A stretch of 64,000 nucleotides of DNA, from the NCBI GenBank assembly GCA_024232355.1, contig JAAEPW010000406.1, positions 62,001 through 126,000 on the forward strand, read 5' to 3'. Made by a program: the position numbers and the translations under genes. Numbering within the stretch: position 1 is the stretch's first letter; each line of letters begins with the position of its first letter. Under the pieces are notes generated by a model that was not told the DNA's origin, made no database searches, and was given only the letters and a program-made list of their open reading frames with translations. Of this stretch, positions 62,901 to 64,000 are shown one piece after another. Origin of the DNA: Chloroflexota bacterium (GTDB lineage: Bacteria > Chloroflexota > Anaerolineae > B4-G1).

Positions 62901-64000
62901 GTCGGTAGTCAGGGAGACGTAGGCGGTCTGAGTGCTGGAGAGCAGTTCACCGGTTTCCAGCGACGAGTTGACATCCGCCTCTGACCTGGTTGCTGGAAAG
63001 TGCGCGACCGTGACGACGTCACCAACCAACTCGTCCAACTCGTACCCGCCCAGATACCACCTGCCGTCCCGTTGTACGAAATGCACGTTGTATGAGGTGG
63101 ACGAGGCAGATCGTTCTGCATCGTCCCAGCGGTAAGACGTCGTGAGGACAATGTTCGCTTCACCGTCGCCGATGTGGATCCTGCCCGGCTTAATTTTCAC
63201 ATAGGTCAATTCTCGGGACCACAGATTGTCAAACCAGGCGGCCTGAGCGGCTTGCAGATCGGGGTCGCTTGGATCGACGCTGGCGAGAAATACCTCGCGA
63301 TTGCCAGCGGCCACACTGGCCTCTAACCACGCGATCGCTTGTTCCAACTCGGTGTACCCTTCTGCAAAAGCAGCCAGGGTATGAGCAGAGATGGCGCCGA
63401 CAGCTTTGAATTTTTCCGATTTGATAACCTCGGTTTCGTCGTCTGGAGTGTGATAAACGGTATCAGGCCACCAGATGGTCATAGCGGACGGTACCCCCGC
63501 ATGGTAGAAAGGCATATGATCACTCCGCCCGGTAAAAGTGCGGGTAATGGGAATACCGTAAACATCAGCGCTGGCCGCCAGTTGATTGGCCACGATCCCC
63601 TCGCCGTCTATTTGCAGATTCTCGCCGGCGGCGATCATGTCCAAGTTGAGCATGGCGGCGGTGCGAGTGAGCGGGATCGTGGGGTGTTCCACGTAATGCC
63701 AGGAACCCAGCAGCCCTTGTTCCTCACCATCCCAGGCCGCAAAGAGCACGCCGTGCGTGGGCTGATAGTCCTGTTCTTGCCACAACCGGGCAATCTCTAG
63801 AACCGCGGCGACGCCGGAAGCGTTGTCATTGGCGCCATTCATAATTTCTCCGTCCGGCTCGCGCCCCAGGTGATCGTAGTGAGCGCCAATGACGATGATT
63901 TCGTCATCGGGGGCAGTATTGGTACCGGGAAGAAAAGCCAAGACGTTGCGCACCTCGGCCTGATCTTGCTCCTCAACTGTCACGGCGAGACGTACGGTGG
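59949..64000 (-). CDS. Giant protease-like protein with two M28 domains (partial)
   Basis: This is at least 1344 residues and still open at the window edge, so the N-terminus (signal peptide, first PA insert) lies outside. Order from the visible start: an M28 aminopeptidase domain with GAHYDHLG, GANDNASG, DGEEQG, LNLDM and VYHTPDD, all five metal/catalytic positions intact. Two repeats resembling peptidase-MA (gluzincin-like) folds follow, without HExxH (RELSRQ ... WLYEGITDFE). Then come a PA-like domain (about 950-1100) and a second M28 domain with GAHYDHIG but GANQNASG and no terminal His. It is likely secreted and cell-surface bound. It was probably built by duplication, the second catalytic domain having decayed. 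Confidence 0.85.
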   Translation of the reverse strand, partial: TVRLAVTVEEQDQAEVRNVLAFLPGTNTAPDDEIIVIGAHYDHLGREPDGEIMNGANDNASGVAAVLEIARLWQEQDYQPTHGVLFAAWDGEEQGLLGSWHYVEHPTIPLTRTAAMLNLDMIAAGENLQIDGEGIVANQLAASADVYGIPITRTFTGRSDHMPFYHAGVPSAMTIWWPDTVYHTPDDETEVIKSEKFKAVGAISAHTLAAFAEGYTELEQAIAWLEASVAAGNREVFLASVDPSDPDLQAAQAAWFDNLWSRELTYVKIKPGRIHIGDGEANIVLTTSYRWDDAERSASSTSYNVHFVQRDGRWYLGGYELDELVGDVVTVAHFPATRSEADVNSSLETGELLSSTQTAYVSLTTDLGFSPITGTRIVYYPDAATMQAVARPADSPTSQEESWLASSAGLAEIAWGWPITPALVNLTLSQMGLPLDTPFLENEGQSATWLREGMTLYYKDNAAREYLSLIVDTNVLTPLLEFPSISGLPNPQAQALRAYSWSAVEYLLDTYGADGLRALFAAWDDSETDVFKQALGISSTQFEFAWRADRINSLRADANAILANIADRVEAVHEGDVNALLSTVTPDDSVLRAEERNWFADRTDYPVVTYSAKGLVVGWSPGGPDENTNEAEVTLIVQTVLSDGQSSLVNYRARFTRVGSRWLYAGVAWDELVSEHFVVKYNANNHDTASVQHILDLAEVTYAQVTVDLDAIPRLPQEIKLYDDPGLFRASILLSLSDQVNSWTKPGEAIKLQVQDNMDASIARELSRQILFAQGLASLGTEERWLYEGITDFEVGRVLPLGAHRMAARYSSIVQDAVRRHVEFSLFDMPSLVDVPDDQTELFYAQSWSLVSFIVERYGLVGLRQFIAQTDDTSANLQTALNVSPDSFLAEWQEYALTSEVPDNLVSLAQSFDAERALAHVTVLASPELDGRQAGSPGANLAVDYVVEQFAALGLEPYGDLLTGTAVMTGERSYLQQFPISYTHLTTVPDLTLLDADGTMLYEFIYRQDFVESAGRGIIEGELVWVNAEDLAEMYFDGAVVVEQDSGDMMSLDRRAAQLQEHGAGGLIVVTDTGADILQTAYIQSDPGPEIVIPVMQITESAFETLLEQLEGIDLEDLASAPPALPLGVQMRQNLPRPITTTLTANVLGLLPGSDPNLAHEVLIVGAHYDHIGRSPNGFYFPGANQNASGVAAMLEMARVWQSTGYRPARSVIFAAWGAEELDSAGVAYYLTNPVIPLTRTVGVIALDSIAGGRGYKLMFQGGQEHDLALIQRIEAGAAKLDRRVWRQNDIDGWHRSFDEANIPALKFRWDEAELESYSSDDTADAVELDRLTSSGEILTLSMSWLAGW

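Overview
The window is 64 kb of moderate-GC bacterial DNA and most resembles Chloroflexota (Anaerolineae-like). This is an inference. It rests on the mix of an archaeal/eukaryote-type prolyl-tRNA synthetase remnant, a NarL/HPK7 two-component pair, BMP-type nucleoside transport, lipoproteins with Thr/Pro-rich linkers, leaderless-looking promoters and many small palindromic repeats. There is no rRNA. One tRNA is present, tRNA-Ser(CGA). No CRISPR array, prophage or intact transposase was found.

0-23.5 kb is mainly housekeeping. It holds a Tat-type metallophosphoesterase, a heterodimeric ABC exporter whose motifs predict one degenerate ATP site, a 1-kb intergenic zone with a 154-bp MITE-like element and a promoter-hairpins-terminator unit that looks like a small RNA, MazG and phosphoesterase genes, a wrecked proS, a peptide-type substrate-binding lipoprotein overlapping an orphan DUF126 gene, tRNA-Ser, tadA, a histidine kinase/response regulator pair, a trpS-mazG-dtd operon, a full-length eukaryote-type topoisomerase IB, an M50 protease, a DUF4230 protein, an O-antigen-ligase-like membrane protein and a G5/beta-propeller lipoprotein.

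23.7-58.8 kb is a nearly all-plus-strand island that reads as a complete programme for eating nucleosides and purines. A GntR/HutC regulator is followed by an aspartate-carbamoyltransferase-like enzyme, a YgeW-type knotted carbamoyltransferase and a carbamate kinase, which would harvest ATP from carbamoyl phosphate. Next come a BMP-type nucleoside ABC importer, a threonine-synthase-like PLP enzyme, a YgfK flavo-iron-sulfur protein, 8-oxoguanine deaminase (making urate), and a fused Fe-S/molybdopterin dehydrogenase (XdhD-like). These are followed by phosphopentomutase, a purine nucleoside phosphorylase-deoxyribose-phosphate aldolase fusion, a second molybdenum hydroxylase set, a metallo-beta-lactamase-fold hydrolase, methylglyoxal synthase, a TfoX-N protein, a DppA-type M55 peptidase, a VanZ-like protein and another fold-type-II PLP enzyme. 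A separately promoted third molybdenum hydroxylase set closes the island; it carries an unknown gene between its subunits. Base and sugar halves of the nucleoside are therefore both handled in one locus: import, phosphorolysis, base oxidation, substrate-level ATP, and sugar cleavage to triose phosphate.

58.9-64 kb holds a protein with a DnaA-N-like C-terminus and the end of a very large two-M28-domain protease, which runs off the window.

Dispersed structured repeats are a theme. They include a cloverleaf-like 55-mer (two copies), a multi-hairpin intergenic element with compensatory stem changes (two copies), a palindromic insertion kept in frame inside deoB, and several single palindromes.
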